Part shown: one piece after another, positions 1 through 10,165 of the stretch
How positions within the stretch are numbered: position 1 is the stretch's first letter
Layout of the letters: each line of letters starts with the position of its first letter
DNA from: Crossiella equi
GTDB taxonomy: Bacteria > Actinomycetota > Actinomycetes > Mycobacteriales > Pseudonocardiaceae
NCBI RefSeq assembly: GCF_017876755.1
Contig: NZ_JAGIOO010000001.1
Span: forward strand, 930,001 to 994,000
Direction of reading: 5' to 3'
Length of the DNA stretch: 64,000 bases
Translations under genes and position numbers: made by a program
The notes under the pieces: model-generated
Database searches by the model: none
The model's input: only the letters and a program-made list of their open reading frames with translations
What the model was told of the DNA's origin: nothing

Positions 1-2
1 TG

Positions 3-632
3 CGGGTGCGGTTGGCCGCCGCCACCGGGCACGACGATCAGGGCCGGAGCACCTACGGTGCCACCCGGCGGGCGTACGCGTTGCCCAACGTGGTCCAGGT
101 GGTCGACGCCGGCGACGCGAACGGCGTACTCAGCCTCGGCATCGGCCTGGCCCGGGCCACCTCGGTGCGGCTGTACACGCTGACCAGCCCAGACCGGGTC
201 GTGCTCGACATCGACTCGGCCTTCCGCGTGGTCGACGTGCGCGTGCACTTCCTCGACGAGTCGCGGCTGGCCGCGGGCACGCCGCCGTACACCCGCGCGG
301 TGAACCGTCCGGTCCTCCCGCCCGCGCTCGCCCGCGGCGCGCTGCACCGCCTCTTCGCCGGGCCCACCGAAGCCGAGCTGGACCAGCACCTGCGGTTCGT
401 CGGGTCCGCGGCCACGGGCTTCGCCCGGCTGTCGGTCACCGACGGCATCGCCAGGGTGCGTCTGACCGGTGGCTGCTCCAGCGGGGGGTCGACCTTCTCG
501 GTCGCGGACGAGATCATGCCGACCCTGCGGCAGTTCCCGTCGGTGCGATGGGTGAAGGTCTACGACCCGGCGGGCGCCACGGAACGCCCCGACGGCCTGG
601 TGGACTCCATCCCGGAGTGCCTGGAGCCCTGA
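3..632 (+). CDS. GerMN/AMIN-like domain lipoprotein (partial, 5' end outside window)
   Basis: The reading frame is open from the window edge, so the N-terminus (probably a signal peptide with lipobox) is missing. About 208 residues are visible. The first part (ALPNVVQVVDAGDANG, then RVVLDID) resembles the AMIN-like fold of actinobacterial secreted proteins. The second part, from the RPVLPPALARGALHRLFAGPT region to RLTGGCSSGGS and the C-terminal DSIPECLEP, fits a GerMN domain. Such proteins are usually cell-surface lipoproteins of unknown function. The assignment rests on recalled family patterns. The gene ends 38 bp before the palindrome upstream of hypF and is probably unrelated to the hydrogenase genes. 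Confidence 0.6.
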   Translation, partial: RVRLAAATGHDDQGRSTYGATRRAYALPNVVQVVDAGDANGVLSLGIGLARATSVRLYTLTSPDRVVLDIDSAFRVVDVRVHFLDESRLAAGTPPYTRAVNRPVLPPALARGALHRLFAGPTEAELDQHLRFVGSAATGFARLSVTDGIARVRLTGGCSSGGSTFSVADEIMPTLRQFPSVRWVKVYDPAGATERPDGLVDSIPECLEP

Positions 633-664
633 ACCGCGGTGCCGCTGGACCTCGGTTCTCCGCT

Positions 665-688
665 GGGCAGGGACTTTCGCCCCTGCCC
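665..688. promoter_or_regulatory. DosR/DevR-like palindrome upstream of hypF
   Basis: The core GGGACTTTCGCCCC (670-683) fits the mycobacterial DosR box pattern GGGnCnnnnGnCCC. Flanks extend it to a perfect 8-bp inverted repeat (GGGCAGGG / CCCTGCCC) with the same centre. It lies 61 bp upstream of the hypF ATG. It could instead be a terminator stem for the preceding gene, but no T-tract follows and two similar boxes precede other genes of the cluster. Confidence 0.6.
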
Positions 689-743
689 GGCCCCACGGCG
701 TCATGACAGCGTCTGACGGACTCGTCACGGCGAAGGAGTGTGC

Positions 744-3050
744 ATGGACTTGAGCGCGGGGCCTTCCGCCGTGGAGGTGACCGTCCGCGGCCGTGTGCAG
801 GGGGTGGGATTCCGCCCGTTCGTGCACCGGCTGGCCAGCGGCCTCGGGCTGCCCGGCGACGTGCGCAACCACGACGGTGCGGTGGTGATACGCCTCGCCG
901 CCGAGCACGGGCCGCTCGCCGAGTTCCTGGACCTGCTGCGCGACCAGGCCCCCCGGCACGCCCGGATCGACGAGATCGCATTGGCACCCCGCACCGAGCG
1001 ACCCGGTCCGGGGTTCACCGTGCTGGCCAGCACCAGTGCCGACGGGAACCTGCCCGAGCCGCCCGCGGACCTGGCCACCTGCCCGGCGTGCCTGCGCGAG
1101 CTGTTCGACCCCGCCGACCGCCGCCACCGCTACCCCTTCCTCAGCTGCACCGACTGCGGGCCGAGGGCCAGCATCGTGTTCGGCCTGCCCTACGACCGGT
1201 CGGCCACGGTGATGCGGGAGTTCGCGATGTGCGAACGCTGTGCCGCGGAGTACGACGACCCGGCCGACCGCCGTTTCCACGCCGAGCCCATCGCCTGCCC
1301 GGACTGCGGGCCGCAGCTGTCCTGGTCGGGGCGGGGCGGGGCGGCCCCCTCGGCGTGCGCGGAGCGCGCCTTGGCGGCGGCGGTCGCGGCGGTCGCCGCG
1401 GGCGGGGTGGTCGCGGTGAAGGGCCTGGGCGGCTACCAGCTGGTGTGCGACGCCACCGACGAGAGCGCGGTGGTCCGGCTGCGGGCGGTGAAGGCGCGGG
1501 CCCGCAAACCGCTCGCCGTGATGGTGCCCGACCTGGCGGCCGCGGGGAGGCTGGCCGAGTGCTCCGCACAGGCGCGCGAGGCGCTGACGTCGGCCGCGGC
1601 ACCGATCGTGCTGCTGCCCCGCCTCCTGGGCAGCGCCCTGGCCCCGTCCGTGGCACCGGACCTCGCCGAGATCGGCCTGTTCCTGCCGTACACGCCCCTG
1701 CACCACCTGCTGCTGGCCGCACTGGCCCGCCCGCTGGTGGTGACCAGCGGCAACCCCGGTGGCGTCCCGGTCATCACCGAGGACGAGGAGGCCTTGCGCG
1801 TGCTCGGACCGGTCTGCGACGGGGTGCTCGGCCACAACCGCCGCATCCACGCCCGCCACGACGACTCGGTCGTCCGGCCGGCCCGCGGCGGCATCGCGGT
1901 GCTGCGCCGCGCCCGCGGGTACGCACCGGCCGCCCTGCCGCTGCCACACCCCCCTCGGGTGCCCGTGCTCGCACTCGGCGCCCAGCTCAAGCACACCGTC
2001 GCCCTCGCGGCGGGTGAACGGGTCATCCTGGCGCCGCACACCGGTGACCTGTCCACCGCCGAGGGGCTGGCCGCGTTCGAGCACGGCGTGGACCTGCTCT
2101 GCCGCCGCCAGCGGGTGGCCCCCTGCGTCTACGCCCACGACGGGCACCCGGACTACCTGTCCACCCAGTACGCGCGGCGGCGCCCGGCCACGGCCCGGAT
2201 AGCCGTGCACCACCACCACGCGCACGTCGTCGCGACCGCGGCCGAGCACAGTGTCCAGGAACCGTTCGTGGGCCTGGCCTTCGACGGCCTGGGCCTGGGC
2301 GAGGGCGGCGAGCTCTGGGGCGGTGAGGTGCTGCTGGCCACCTACCGGGACCACCGCCGCGTCGGCAGGTTCGGCACCGCGCCGCTGCCCGGCGGCGAGG
2401 CCGCGGTCCGCCGCCCGGCCAGGATGGCGCTGGGCTACCTGTTCGGCGCGGAGGACAGCGGAGCGGGCGGGCTCGACCCCGCCGCGGCCGGTGCCCTGCT
2501 GGCACGGCTGCCCGCCGACGAGGTCGGCACGGTCCGCGCCATGGTGGCCAACGACGTGGGCTGTCCCCGCGCCTCCAGCGCAGGACGGCTCTTCGACGCG
2601 GTGGCCGCGTTCCTGGGCCTGTGCCTGGACAACGACTACGAGGGCGAGGCGGCCGTGCTGCTCGAAGCGGCCGCCACCGGGCAGCCCGAGCTCGCCCCGT
2701 ACCCCGTACGACTGACCACTGTGGACGGACTCTCGGTGTACGACCCGGTGCCCGCCCTGCGTGCGCTGCTGGCCTCGGCGGAAACGGTGGCCGAGCGGGC
2801 GGCCAGGTTCCACGCCACGGTCGCCGACGCCGCGTGCGCGCTGGCCCGGCGCGCGTGCGCGCAGGCCGAGGTGGACCGCGTGTGCCTGGGCGGCGGGGTG
2901 TTCCAGAACCGGCGGCTCACCGAGTCGCTGCTGGAGCGCCTGGCCGCCGCCGGACTGCGCGCCTGGACCGCGGCCCGGGTACCCGTCGGCGACGGCGGGA
3001 TCAGCTACGGGCAGGCCGTGGTCGCCTCGGCCCGGCTCCGGCGGGGGTGA
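744..3050 (+). CDS. hypF: carbamoyltransferase HypF
   Basis: HypF uses carbamoyl phosphate and ATP to make carbamoyl-AMP and loads the carbamoyl group on HypE, the first step towards the CN ligands of the NiFe site. All domains are visible in about 768 aa: an N-terminal acylphosphatase domain ([16 protein letters not shown], residues about 9-25), two CxxC-x18-CxxC zinc modules (CPAC...CTDC and CERC...CPDC, about 112-195), a YrdC domain ([19 protein letters not shown]), and a Kae1-like domain ([21 protein letters not shown]). The ATG at 744 has AAGGAG seven bases upstream; the GTG at 738 overlaps that ribosome site. First gene of hypFCDE. Confidence 0.96.
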   Translation: MDLSAGPSAVEVTVRGRVQGVGFRPFVHRLASGLGLPGDVRNHDGAVVIRLAAEHGPLAEFLDLLRDQAPRHARIDEIALAPRTERPGPGFTVLASTSADGNLPEPPADLATCPACLRELFDPADRRHRYPFLSCTDCGPRASIVFGLPYDRSATVMREFAMCERCAAEYDDPADRRFHAEPIACPDCGPQLSWSGRGGAAPSACAERALAAAVAAVAAGGVVAVKGLGGYQLVCDATDESAVVRLRAVKARARKPLAVMVPDLAAAGRLAECSAQAREALTSAAAPIVLLPRLLGSALAPSVAPDLAEIGLFLPYTPLHHLLLAALARPLVVTSGNPGGVPVITEDEEALRVLGPVCDGVLGHNRRIHARHDDSVVRPARGGIAVLRRARGYAPAALPLPHPPRVPVLALGAQLKHTVALAAGERVILAPHTGDLSTAEGLAAFEHGVDLLCRRQRVAPCVYAHDGHPDYLSTQYARRRPATARIAVHHHHAHVVATAAEHSVQEPFVGLAFDGLGLGEGGELWGGEVLLATYRDHRRVGRFGTAPLPGGEAAVRRPARMALGYLFGAEDSGAGGLDPAAAGALLARLPADEVGTVRAMVANDVGCPRASSAGRLFDAVAAFLGLCLDNDYEGEAAVLLEAAATGQPELAPYPVRLTTVDGLSVYDPVPALRALLASAETVAERAARFHATVADAACALARRACAQAEVDRVCLGGGVFQNRRLTESLLERLAAAGLRAWTAARVPVGDGGISYGQAVVASARLRRG

Positions 3051-3055
3051 GCGCG

Positions 3056-3334
3056 GTGTGCCTGGGTGTGCCCGGCCGGATCGTCTCGGTGGCGGTACCG
3101 CCGGACCGCCCCGACCTCAGGGCGGGCACCGTGGACTTCGACGGCGTGCGCCGCGAGGTCTGCCTGGCCTACACCCCGGAGGCCGAGGTCGGCGACTACG
3201 TGATCGTGCACGTCGGGTTCGCCATCAGCCACGTCGACGAGGCGGAGGCGGCCCGCACCCTGGCGGTGCTGCGGGCGATCCCGGACGCGCTCGCGGCCGA
3301 GCTCGGCCCCGACCAGGACGGAGGAGCGGCGTGA
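3056..3334 (+). CDS. hypC: hydrogenase assembly chaperone HypC
   Basis: HypC/HupF chaperones carry the Fe(CN)2CO unit with HypD and deliver it to the large subunit. Family members start Met-Cys, and Cys2 must be exposed at the N-terminus. The GTG at 3056 gives [10 protein letters not shown], so it is preferred over the GTG at 3047 that overlaps the hypF stop but would put three residues in front of the cysteine. About 92 aa. The C-terminal half has the usual [17 protein letters not shown] stretch. The stop overlaps the hypD start (GTGA), indicating translational coupling. Confidence 0.93.
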   Translation: MCLGVPGRIVSVAVPPDRPDLRAGTVDFDGVRREVCLAYTPEAEVGDYVIVHVGFAISHVDEAEAARTLAVLRAIPDALAAELGPDQDGGAA

Positions 3335-4443
3335 AGTACCTGGCCGAGTACCGGGACCCCGAGCTGGCACGCGTGCTGCTCGCCGAACTGCACGCCACCG
3401 CCACCAGGCCGTGGACGGTCATGGAGGTGTGCGGCGGGCAGACGCGCACCATCGTCCGCCAGGGCATCGACGAGCTGCTGCCCGCCGGGATGCGCATGAT
3501 CCACGGTCCCGGCTGCCCGGTGTGCGTCACCCCGCTGGCCACCCTGGACAAGGCGGTGGCCATCGCCGCGCGCCCCGAGGTGGTGCTGACCAGCTATGGC
3601 GACATGCTCAGGGTTCCCGGCACCTCCGGCGACCTGCTCGGGGCCCGCGCCCGGGGCGGGGACGTGCGCGTGGTCTACAGCCCGTTGGAGGCGGTGCGCC
3701 TGGCGGCGGACAACCCGGGCAGGCAGGTGGTGTTCCTGGCCGTCGGCTTCGAGACCACCGCGCCCGCCAACGCGATGGCCGTGCTGCGCGCCGCCGACGC
3801 CGGGCTCACCAACTTCAGCGTGCTGGTCAGCCACGTGCTGGTGCCGCCCGCGATCACGGCGATCCTGGACGCCCCGGACAACGCGGTGCAGGCCTTCCTC
3901 GCCGCCGGCCACGTGTGCGCGGTGATGGGCTGGACGGAGTACGAGCCGATCGCCGCACGTTACCGGGTGCCGATCGTGGTGACCGGTTTCGAGCCGCTGG
4001 ACCTGCTGGAGGGCATCCTGATGGCCGTCCGGCAGCTGGAGGCGGGCCGGGCCGAGGTCGCCAACCAGTACGCGCGGGCGGTCCGGCGCGAGGGCAACCC
4101 CCGTGCGCGGGCGGCCGTCACCCGCGTGTTCGAGGTGACCGGACGCGGCTGGCGGGGCATCGGCGAGATCCCGCGCAGCGGGCTGCGGCTGACCGAGGAG
4201 TTCGCCGCCTTCGATGCCGAGAACCGGTTCCCCGCCGCCACGCCTCCGGTCCGGGAGGACCCGGCGTGCATCGCCGGGGAGGTCCTGCGCGGCACCCGGT
4301 TGCCCACCGACTGTTCCGCCTACGGGACGCGCTGCACACCGCGTACCCCGCTCGGCGCGCCGATGGTGTCCGCGGAGGGCACCTGTGCCGCCTTCCACTC
4401 CGCCGGGCGCCGCCCGGTTCCATCCACTGTGGAGAGACGATGA
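3331..4443 (+). CDS. hypD: hydrogenase formation protein HypD
   Basis: HypD is the iron-sulfur scaffold on which Fe(CN)2CO is assembled together with HypC and HypE. The 370-aa protein has the conserved motifs [19 protein letters not shown] (iron-binding cysteine region), [15 protein letters not shown] and [10 protein letters not shown], and a C-terminal cysteine group ([12 protein letters not shown], then [10 protein letters not shown]) for the 4Fe-4S cluster. The GTG start overlaps the hypC stop and has GGAGGAG upstream. The stop overlaps the hypE ATG (ATGA). Confidence 0.96.
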   Translation: MKYLAEYRDPELARVLLAELHATATRPWTVMEVCGGQTRTIVRQGIDELLPAGMRMIHGPGCPVCVTPLATLDKAVAIAARPEVVLTSYGDMLRVPGTSGDLLGARARGGDVRVVYSPLEAVRLAADNPGRQVVFLAVGFETTAPANAMAVLRAADAGLTNFSVLVSHVLVPPAITAILDAPDNAVQAFLAAGHVCAVMGWTEYEPIAARYRVPIVVTGFEPLDLLEGILMAVRQLEAGRAEVANQYARAVRREGNPRARAAVTRVFEVTGRGWRGIGEIPRSGLRLTEEFAAFDAENRFPAATPPVREDPACIAGEVLRGTRLPTDCSAYGTRCTPRTPLGAPMVSAEGTCAAFHSAGRRPVPSTVERR

Positions 4444-5492
4444 TCCTCGGCGATCCCCAAGCCGCCTGCTGCCCGCTGCCCCGCGGCGAACAGGAGGTCG
4501 TGCTGCTGGGGCACGGGGCCGGTGGCAGGCTCTCCGCCGAGCTGCTGGCCGAGGTGATCACGCCGCGGCTCGGTGGCCAGGAGGTCCTGGAGGACGCCGC
4601 GGTGGTGCCCACCGGTTCAGCGGAGGTCGTGGTCAGCACGGACAGCTTCGTGGTGACCCCCCGGTGCTTCCCCGGCGGCGACATCGGCTCGCTCGCGGTG
4701 CACGGCACCGTCAACGACCTCGCCATGCGCGGTGCGCGGCCGGTGGCACTGACCCTGGCCTGCATCCTGGAGGAGGGCCTGCCCCTGGCTGAGCTCGCCC
4801 GGATCACGGAGTCCGTGGCGCGAGCCGCGCGCGAGGTCGGGATCTCGGTGGTCTCCGGCGACACCAAGGTGGTCGGCCGGGGCGCCGCCGACGGCGTCTA
4901 CCTCAACACCACGGGTGTCGGCGTCCGTCTGCCGGGGCTGAGGCCCGGCGCGCGGGGCGGCCGCCCCGGGGACGTGGTGCTGCTGTCCGGACCGATCGGC
5001 CTGCACGGCACCGCGGTGCTCAACGCCCGCGCCGATCTCGGTTTCGAGGGCGAGCTGCGCTCGGACAGCCGGCCCCTGCACCGGCTGGTGGCCGCCATGG
5101 CCCGCACCCGCGCACACGCCGTGCATTCCCTCCGCGACCCCACCCGGGGTGGCCTGGCCGCCGCGCTGAACGAGCTCGCCGCCGCCTCGGGCGTGGCGGT
5201 GGAGATCGTCGAGGACGACCTGCCCGTGCCCGCGCCGGTCGCCGCCTTCTGCGAGCTGCTGGGCCTGGACGTGCTGCACGTGGCGAACGAGGGCTGCCTG
5301 GTCGCCTTCGTCAGCCCGGAGGCCGCCGACGATTTGCTGGCCGCGCTGCGTGCGCTGCCCGAGGGCGCCCAGGCCCGCGTTGTCGGGCGGGTGCTGCCCG
5401 GCCCGGCCGGACTGGTCACCGCGCGCACCACCGTCGGTTCGGCCCGGGTGGTCGACCTGCCACTCGGCGAGCAGCTGCCCCGCATCTGCTGA
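4440..5492 (+). CDS. hypE: carbamoyl dehydratase HypE
   Basis: HypE dehydrates the thiocarboxamide on its C-terminal cysteine to thiocyanate using ATP and passes CN to the HypCD iron. The 350-aa protein shows [11 protein letters not shown] near the N-terminus, the PurM/AIR-synthase-like signatures [10 protein letters not shown] and GDTKVVGRG, and [16 protein letters not shown], and ends in PRIC, the obligatory terminal cysteine. The ATG overlaps the hypD stop. hypA and hypB (nickel insertion) are not found here. Confidence 0.96.
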   Translation: MILGDPQAACCPLPRGEQEVVLLGHGAGGRLSAELLAEVITPRLGGQEVLEDAAVVPTGSAEVVVSTDSFVVTPRCFPGGDIGSLAVHGTVNDLAMRGARPVALTLACILEEGLPLAELARITESVARAAREVGISVVSGDTKVVGRGAADGVYLNTTGVGVRLPGLRPGARGGRPGDVVLLSGPIGLHGTAVLNARADLGFEGELRSDSRPLHRLVAAMARTRAHAVHSLRDPTRGGLAAALNELAAASGVAVEIVEDDLPVPAPVAAFCELLGLDVLHVANEGCLVAFVSPEAADDLLAALRALPEGAQARVVGRVLPGPAGLVTARTTVGSARVVDLPLGEQLPRIC

Positions 5493-5495
5493 ACC

Positions 5496-5509
5496 GGGCC
5501 CTTGGTCCC
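5496..5509. promoter_or_regulatory. DosR/DevR-like box upstream of hyhB
   Basis: GGGCCCTTGGTCCC matches GGGnCnnnnGnCCC and starts three bases after the hypE stop, about 92 bp upstream of the hyhB ATG. It may give the structural operon its own promoter under the same regulator as hypF. Confidence 0.55.
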
Positions 5510-5601
5510 GGCGCGAGGCGCCCTCCGCCCCTGGGACCGGCTCCGGTCGCGCAGCACCATCGGAAGAGGAGAACCACCCACCACCTGCCGAGGAGTTGGC
5601 C

Positions 5602-6750
5602 ATGGTCCCGCCCGCGGTGCTCAGCCGCACCGGTCTCGACGAAATGGTCGAGCTGCTGCTCGACCGCGGCCACCGGGTGATCGGCCCCACCGTGCGGGAC
5701 AGTGCGATCGTCCTGGACGAGCTGGACTCACCCGCCCGGCTGCCCAGCGGTTGGGGCGTGGTGACCGGACCGGGCCACTACCGCCTGCGCCGCCGCGCCG
5801 ACGCCGCGGTCTTCGGGCACTCCGCCGGACCGCTCACCTGGAAGCACTTCCTGTACCCGCCCAGGGAGGACCTCTGGTCGGTGGCGCGGGACGGCGCCGG
5901 TGAGGTCGTACCGGCCGCCGAGCCCGACGACCGGCCGATGGCCTTCCTCGGCATCCGGGGCTGCGACCTGGCCGCGATCGGCGCGCTCGACCGGGTCCTG
6001 CGCCTCGGCCAGTACCCCGACGGTCGCTACGACCGCAGGCGGCGCCGGACCCTGCTCATCGCGGTCGACTGCACCGAACCGGGCGAGCTCTGCTTCTGCG
6101 CCTCCACCGGCACCGGACCGGCCGCCGGTCCGGGGTACGACCTGGCGCTGACCGAGGTCCTGGACGGCGAGCACCGCTTCCTCGTGGTGGCGGGCAGCCC
6201 GGCGGGCGCCGAGCTGCTGGCGGCGCTGCACACCCGCCCGGCCACCGACGAGGAGCTCGCCTCGGCGCGGGCCGCGGTGGCCGCGGCCTCCGACCGGATG
6301 GGCCGGACTCTCCCGGCGGCCGACCTCCCCACCGTGCTGGCCGCGAGCCGGGAGTCCTCGCGCTGGAGCGAGATCGCCCAGCGCTGCCTGAGCTGTGGCA
6401 ACTGCACCATGGTGTGCCCCACCTGCTTCTGCACCACCACCCAGGACGCCACCGCCCTGACCGGCGAGCACGCCACGCGCAGCAGGCACTGGGCCTCCTG
6501 CTTCGAGCTCGGCTTCTCCGAGCTGCACGAGGGTCCGGTGCGCGCCTCCGCGGAGAGCCGGTACCGGCAGTGGCTGACCCACAAGCTCGGCACGTGGCCC
6601 GAACAGCTCGGCGGCCCCGGCTGCGTCGGCTGCGGCCGCTGCATCGCCTGGTGCCCGGCCGGAATCGACTTGACCGAGGAGGCCGCCGCACTGGCCACGG
6701 AGTGGGGAGGAGACGCCGGTGACCGTGACCGAGCAGACCGGTCCGGCTGA
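5602..6750 (+). CDS. hyhB: group 3b NiFe hydrogenase beta subunit, 4Fe-4S protein
   Basis: This electron-transfer subunit of cytoplasmic group 3b hydrogenases (sulfhydrogenase beta type) links the small subunit to the flavin subunit. The 382-aa protein has the family motif GIRGCDLAAIGALDR, a DCTEPGELCFC segment, and two C-terminal ferredoxin-type clusters: CLSCGNCTMVCPTCFC (about 255-270) and CVGCGRCIAWCP (about 343-354). The ATG at 5602 has AGGAG six bases upstream. Gene order B-G-S-L equals the mycobacterial hyhBGSL operon. It overlaps the next gene by 32 bp. Confidence 0.92.
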   Translation: MVPPAVLSRTGLDEMVELLLDRGHRVIGPTVRDSAIVLDELDSPARLPSGWGVVTGPGHYRLRRRADAAVFGHSAGPLTWKHFLYPPREDLWSVARDGAGEVVPAAEPDDRPMAFLGIRGCDLAAIGALDRVLRLGQYPDGRYDRRRRRTLLIAVDCTEPGELCFCASTGTGPAAGPGYDLALTEVLDGEHRFLVVAGSPAGAELLAALHTRPATDEELASARAAVAAASDRMGRTLPAADLPTVLAASRESSRWSEIAQRCLSCGNCTMVCPTCFCTTTQDATALTGEHATRSRHWASCFELGFSELHEGPVRASAESRYRQWLTHKLGTWPEQLGGPGCVGCGRCIAWCPAGIDLTEEAAALATEWGGDAGDRDRADRSG

Positions 6751-7576
6751 GGCCGCCCCCTGGCACCCGGTGCCGTACCGGGTGACCGCGCGGCACCGGG
6801 AGACCGCCGACACCACGACCCTGGTGCTGCGTCCGGTGCACCGGCCGGTGGCCGGGTTCCGGCCCGGCCAGTTCACCATGCTCTACGCCTTCGGTGTCGG
6901 CGAGGTGCCGGTCTCGATCAGCGGCGACCCGATCCTGTCCGGCCATGCCCTCGTGCAGACCGTGCGCGAGGTCGGTGCCGTCAGCCGGGCGCTGGCCAGG
7001 GCCGCCCCCGGCACCCGCGTCGGGGTGCGGGGGCCGTACGGCCGCCCGTGGGACCTGGACGGGCACGTCGGCGACGATCTCCTGCTCGTCGGCGGCGGCA
7101 TCGGGCTCGCTCCGCTGCGCCCGGCGCTGCGCCTGGCGCTGGCCAGGCGGCGGCGCTACCGCAGGCTGGTCCTGCTCGTGGGCGCGCGCAGCGCGGCCGA
7201 CCTGCCGTTCCGGGCCGAACTCGACCGGCTGCTCACCCGGGCCGACGTGGAGGTCGTGGTGACCGTGGACCGGGGCGGGCCGGGCTGGGACGGCCGGGTG
7301 GGCCTGGTCACCGCACCGCTGGCCGAACTGCCCCTGGACCCGGCGCGCACCACGGCACTGCTGTGCGGGCCCGAGCCGATGATGCGGGCGTGCGCCGAGG
7401 CGCTGCGACGGCGCGGGGTCCGTCCCGGGAGCATCCAGCTCTCGTTGGAACGCAACATGAAGTGCGGCACCGGCCTCTGCGGGCACTGCCAGCTGGGTCC
7501 CCTGCTGTTGTGCCGGGACGGTCCGGTCGTGCCCTGGGCACGGGCCGAGCCGCTGTTGAGTGTCAGGGAGCTGTGA
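6719..7576 (+). CDS. hyhG: group 3b NiFe hydrogenase gamma subunit, FAD/NAD(P) reductase
   Basis: Flavin subunit that exchanges electrons between NAD(P)H and the iron-sulfur chain. The 285-aa protein has a ferredoxin-reductase-like FAD domain ([21 protein letters not shown]), an NAD(P)-binding domain ([16 protein letters not shown], then [11 protein letters not shown]) and a C-terminal cysteine set for a 2Fe-2S centre ([15 protein letters not shown], then LLLC). It starts at a GTG inside hyhB, after GGGGAGGAG. Its stop overlaps the next start (TGATG). Confidence 0.93.
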   Translation: MTVTEQTGPAEAAPWHPVPYRVTARHRETADTTTLVLRPVHRPVAGFRPGQFTMLYAFGVGEVPVSISGDPILSGHALVQTVREVGAVSRALARAAPGTRVGVRGPYGRPWDLDGHVGDDLLLVGGGIGLAPLRPALRLALARRRRYRRLVLLVGARSAADLPFRAELDRLLTRADVEVVVTVDRGGPGWDGRVGLVTAPLAELPLDPARTTALLCGPEPMMRACAEALRRRGVRPGSIQLSLERNMKCGTGLCGHCQLGPLLLCRDGPVVPWARAEPLLSVREL

Positions 7577-8379
7577 TGGGCACACCGAGACTGGCGGTCT
7601 GGAAGTTCACTTCCTGCGACGGCTGCCAGCTGAACCTGTTGGACTGCACCGACGAGCTGCTGGCGCTCGCCGATCTCGTGTACATCAGCCACTTCACCGA
7701 GGCCTCCAGTGTGGATGAGCCGGGACCGTACGACATCTCGGTGGTGGAGGGCTCGATCAGCACACCCGAGGAGGTCACCCGGATCCGGCGCGTGCGCGAA
7801 CAGTCCGGCGTCCTCGTCGTGCTGGGGGCCTGCGGCACCGCGGGCGGGATCCAGGCGCTGCGGGAGTTCGGGGACGTGGCCGAGTTCAGCTCGCAGGTCT
7901 ACGCCAGTCCGTCGCAGGTCGCGGCCCTGGCCACCAGCACACCCATCGCCGCGCACGTGCCGGTCGACTACGAGCTGCGGGGCTGCCCCATCAACCGCCA
8001 CCAGCTGCTCGAGGTGCTCGACGCGCTCCTGGCCGGGCGCAGGCCGGACCTGCCCGACACCAGCGTCTGCACCGAGTGCAAGCGCGCCGGCCACACCTGC
8101 GTGCTGGTCGCCGAGGGCGCCACGTGCCTGGGCCCGGTGACCCAGGCGGGGTGCGGCGCGGTGTGCCCGGCCTACCGGCGGGGCTGCTTCGGCTGCTTCG
8201 GGCCCTCGCGGGGCGCCAACGTCCCGGCCCTGCTGCCGCTGCTGCGCGACCGCGGTGTCACCGACGACGCCCTGCGCCGGGTCTTCGGCACCTTCAACGC
8301 GACCGCGCCCGAGTTCCGGCAGGTACCGGACCTGGTGGACGGAGGATGCCGGTGTCACACCGGGGACATCGACAGCTGA
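7576..8379 (+). CDS. hyhS: group 3b NiFe hydrogenase small subunit
   Basis: Carries the 4Fe-4S clusters that conduct electrons from the NiFe site. The 267-aa protein begins with the proximal-cluster motif [13 protein letters not shown], has [13 protein letters not shown] and the [12 protein letters not shown] motif, and then a cysteine-rich C-terminal half ([29 protein letters not shown]) that coordinates the medial and distal clusters. It has no twin-arginine signal, which fits a cytoplasmic enzyme. The stop lies inside the start of the large-subunit gene. Confidence 0.95.
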   Translation: MGTPRLAVWKFTSCDGCQLNLLDCTDELLALADLVYISHFTEASSVDEPGPYDISVVEGSISTPEEVTRIRRVREQSGVLVVLGACGTAGGIQALREFGDVAEFSSQVYASPSQVAALATSTPIAAHVPVDYELRGCPINRHQLLEVLDALLAGRRPDLPDTSVCTECKRAGHTCVLVAEGATCLGPVTQAGCGAVCPAYRRGCFGCFGPSRGANVPALLPLLRDRGVTDDALRRVFGTFNATAPEFRQVPDLVDGGCRCHTGDIDS

Positions 8380-9647
8380 CCGTCAGCGGCCTCACCCGGG
8401 TCGAGGGAGAGGGCTCGCTGCGGGTCCGGGTACGCGACGGCCGGGTCCGCTCGGTGGCACTGGAGATCTACGAGCCACCCCGCTTCTTCGAGGCTTTCCT
8501 GCGCGGCCGCGCCCACACCGAACCGCCCGACATCACCGCGCGGATCTGCGGGATCTGCCCGGTGGCCTATCAGCTGACCGCGTGCCAGGCGATCGAGGAC
8601 GCCTGCGGCGTGCCGGTCGGCGGGCAGCTCGCCGCACTGCGCAGGCTGCTCTACTGCGGTGAGTGGATCGCCAGCCACGCCCTGCACATCCACCTGCTGC
8701 ACGCCCCGGACTTCCTCGGCCACCCCGACGCGCTCAGCCTCGCCCGGCAGGACCGGGCGGTGGTCGAGCGCGGGCTGGCGCTCAAGCAGGCGGGCAACTC
8801 GATCCTCGAACTGGTCGGTGGCCGGGCCATCCACCCGGTCAACGTGCGGCTCGGCGGGTTCTACCGGCCCCCCGGCCGCGCCGAGCTGACCGCGCTGGCC
8901 GCCGGGCTCCGGGAGTCGCTGGAGCAGGCCGTGGCCACCGTCGCCTGGGTGGCCGACTTCGACTTCCCGGACTTGGTACTGCCCCACGAGTTCCTCGCCC
9001 TGCACGAGCCCGGCCGCTACGCCATCGAGGCCGGCACCCCGCGAACCGGCTCCGGGCGGAGCTGGCCGCTGCGCGAGTTCACCGACCACGTGGCGGAGTA
9101 CCAGGTGCCCCACTCGACCGCGCTGCACGCGGCCCTGGACGGCGAGCCCTACCTGGTCGGACCGCTGGCCCGGTACGCGATCAGCTCGGCCTCCCTCTCC
9201 CCCACCGCGCGCGAGGTGGCCGCCGCGGCGGGGCTCGGCCCGGTGTGCCGCAACCCGTTCCAGGCCATCGTGGTGCGCGCCGTGGAGATCGTGCACGCAC
9301 TGGAGGAGGCGCTGGCGCTGATCCGGGACTACGAGCCGCCGGAGACCGCCGCGGTGGCGGTGCCGCCCCGCGCCGCGGTCGGGCACGGTGCCACCGAGGC
9401 CCCGCGCGGCCTGCTGTACCACCGCTACGCCCTGGACGGGAACGGTCTGGTCGCCTCGGCCGACATCGTGCCGCCGACCGCGCAGAACCAGGCCGCGATC
9501 GAGGCCGACCTGCTCCGCGTCGCGCAGCAGAACCTGCACCTGGACGACGAAGCGCTCACCTCGCTGTGCGAGCGCGCCATCCGCAACCACGACCCGTGCA
9601 TCTCCTGCTCGGCGCACTTCCTCGACCTCACCGTGGACCGGGGATGA
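8352..9647 (+). CDS. hyhL: group 3b NiFe hydrogenase large (catalytic) subunit
   Basis: Holds the NiFe(CN)2CO site. The 431-aa protein has the N-terminal RVEGEG motif, the first cysteine pair in RICGICP (about 60-66), GGRAIHPVNVRLGG, and the second pair in DPCISCSAHF near the C-terminus. Nine residues follow the conserved His (FLDLTVDRG). This short tail is what the maturation protease removes, and that gene is next. The GTG at 8352 has GGAGG six bases upstream; the ATG at 8346 is directly adjacent to that site and less likely. Confidence 0.95.
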   Translation: MSHRGHRQLTVSGLTRVEGEGSLRVRVRDGRVRSVALEIYEPPRFFEAFLRGRAHTEPPDITARICGICPVAYQLTACQAIEDACGVPVGGQLAALRRLLYCGEWIASHALHIHLLHAPDFLGHPDALSLARQDRAVVERGLALKQAGNSILELVGGRAIHPVNVRLGGFYRPPGRAELTALAAGLRESLEQAVATVAWVADFDFPDLVLPHEFLALHEPGRYAIEAGTPRTGSGRSWPLREFTDHVAEYQVPHSTALHAALDGEPYLVGPLARYAISSASLSPTAREVAAAAGLGPVCRNPFQAIVVRAVEIVHALEEALALIRDYEPPETAAVAVPPRAAVGHGATEAPRGLLYHRYALDGNGLVASADIVPPTAQNQAAIEADLLRVAQQNLHLDDEALTSLCERAIRNHDPCISCSAHFLDLTVDRG

Positions 9648-10165
9648 GCGGTCGGCGCACGGTGCTCATCGGGGTGGGCAACCCGTTCCGGGGTGACGAC
9701 GGGATCGGGCCGGCGCTGGCCGCCGCGGTCCGCGCGCGCGGGCTCCCCGGCGTCCACGTGGTCGACACCGACGGCGAACCGGCCTCCCTGCTCGCGGCCT
9801 GGACCGGGGCTGGCCTGGTGGTCCTGGTCGACGCCGTCCGGTGCCTGCCCGCGCACCCGGGCCGCATACACCGCACCAGCGTCGGCAGCCTGCCGCACGG
9901 CGCCGCCCCGGCCAGCTCGCACGGCATCGGTGTGCCCGAGGCCATTGAGCTCGGGCGGGTGCTCGGGCGGGTGCCGGAGCGCCTGGTGGTCTACGCGGTG
10001 GAGGCGGCCCACCTCGGCTTCGGCACCACCCTCAGCCCGGAAGTCGCCGCGGCGCTGCCGGAGCTGCTGCGACAGGTACTCGACGAACTGGACCAGGCCG
10101 GAGATCCGGCCGTGAGGAGGCGAGCCCCATGTCCGCCCGGGAAACCCTGGACAAGCGAGGTCTGA
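9644..10165 (+). CDS. hydrogenase maturation protease (HycI/HyaD family)
   Basis: Nickel-dependent endopeptidase that trims the large-subunit C-terminus after metal insertion. The 173-aa protein has the family motifs VGNPFRGDDGIGP near the N-terminus (metal-binding Asp), VVLVDAVR, and SSHGIGVPEAIELGRVLG (metal-binding His). It overlaps hyhL by 4 bp (ATGA) and the downstream aldolase by 37 bp. The last 20 residues are basic and proline-rich, unlike the family, and may exist only because the frame runs on into the aldolase gene. Confidence 0.9.
   Translation: MSGRRTVLIGVGNPFRGDDGIGPALAAAVRARGLPGVHVVDTDGEPASLLAAWTGAGLVVLVDAVRCLPAHPGRIHRTSVGSLPHGAAPASSHGIGVPEAIELGRVLGRVPERLVVYAVEAAHLGFGTTLSPEVAAALPELLRQVLDELDQAGDPAVRRRAPCPPGKPWTSEV

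Noticed and set aside
665-688. Terminator reading of the palindrome before hypF
   Set aside because: Stem of 8 bp with 8-base loop is possible, but there is no T-tract and the sequence matches the box at two other promoters; kept as regulatory.
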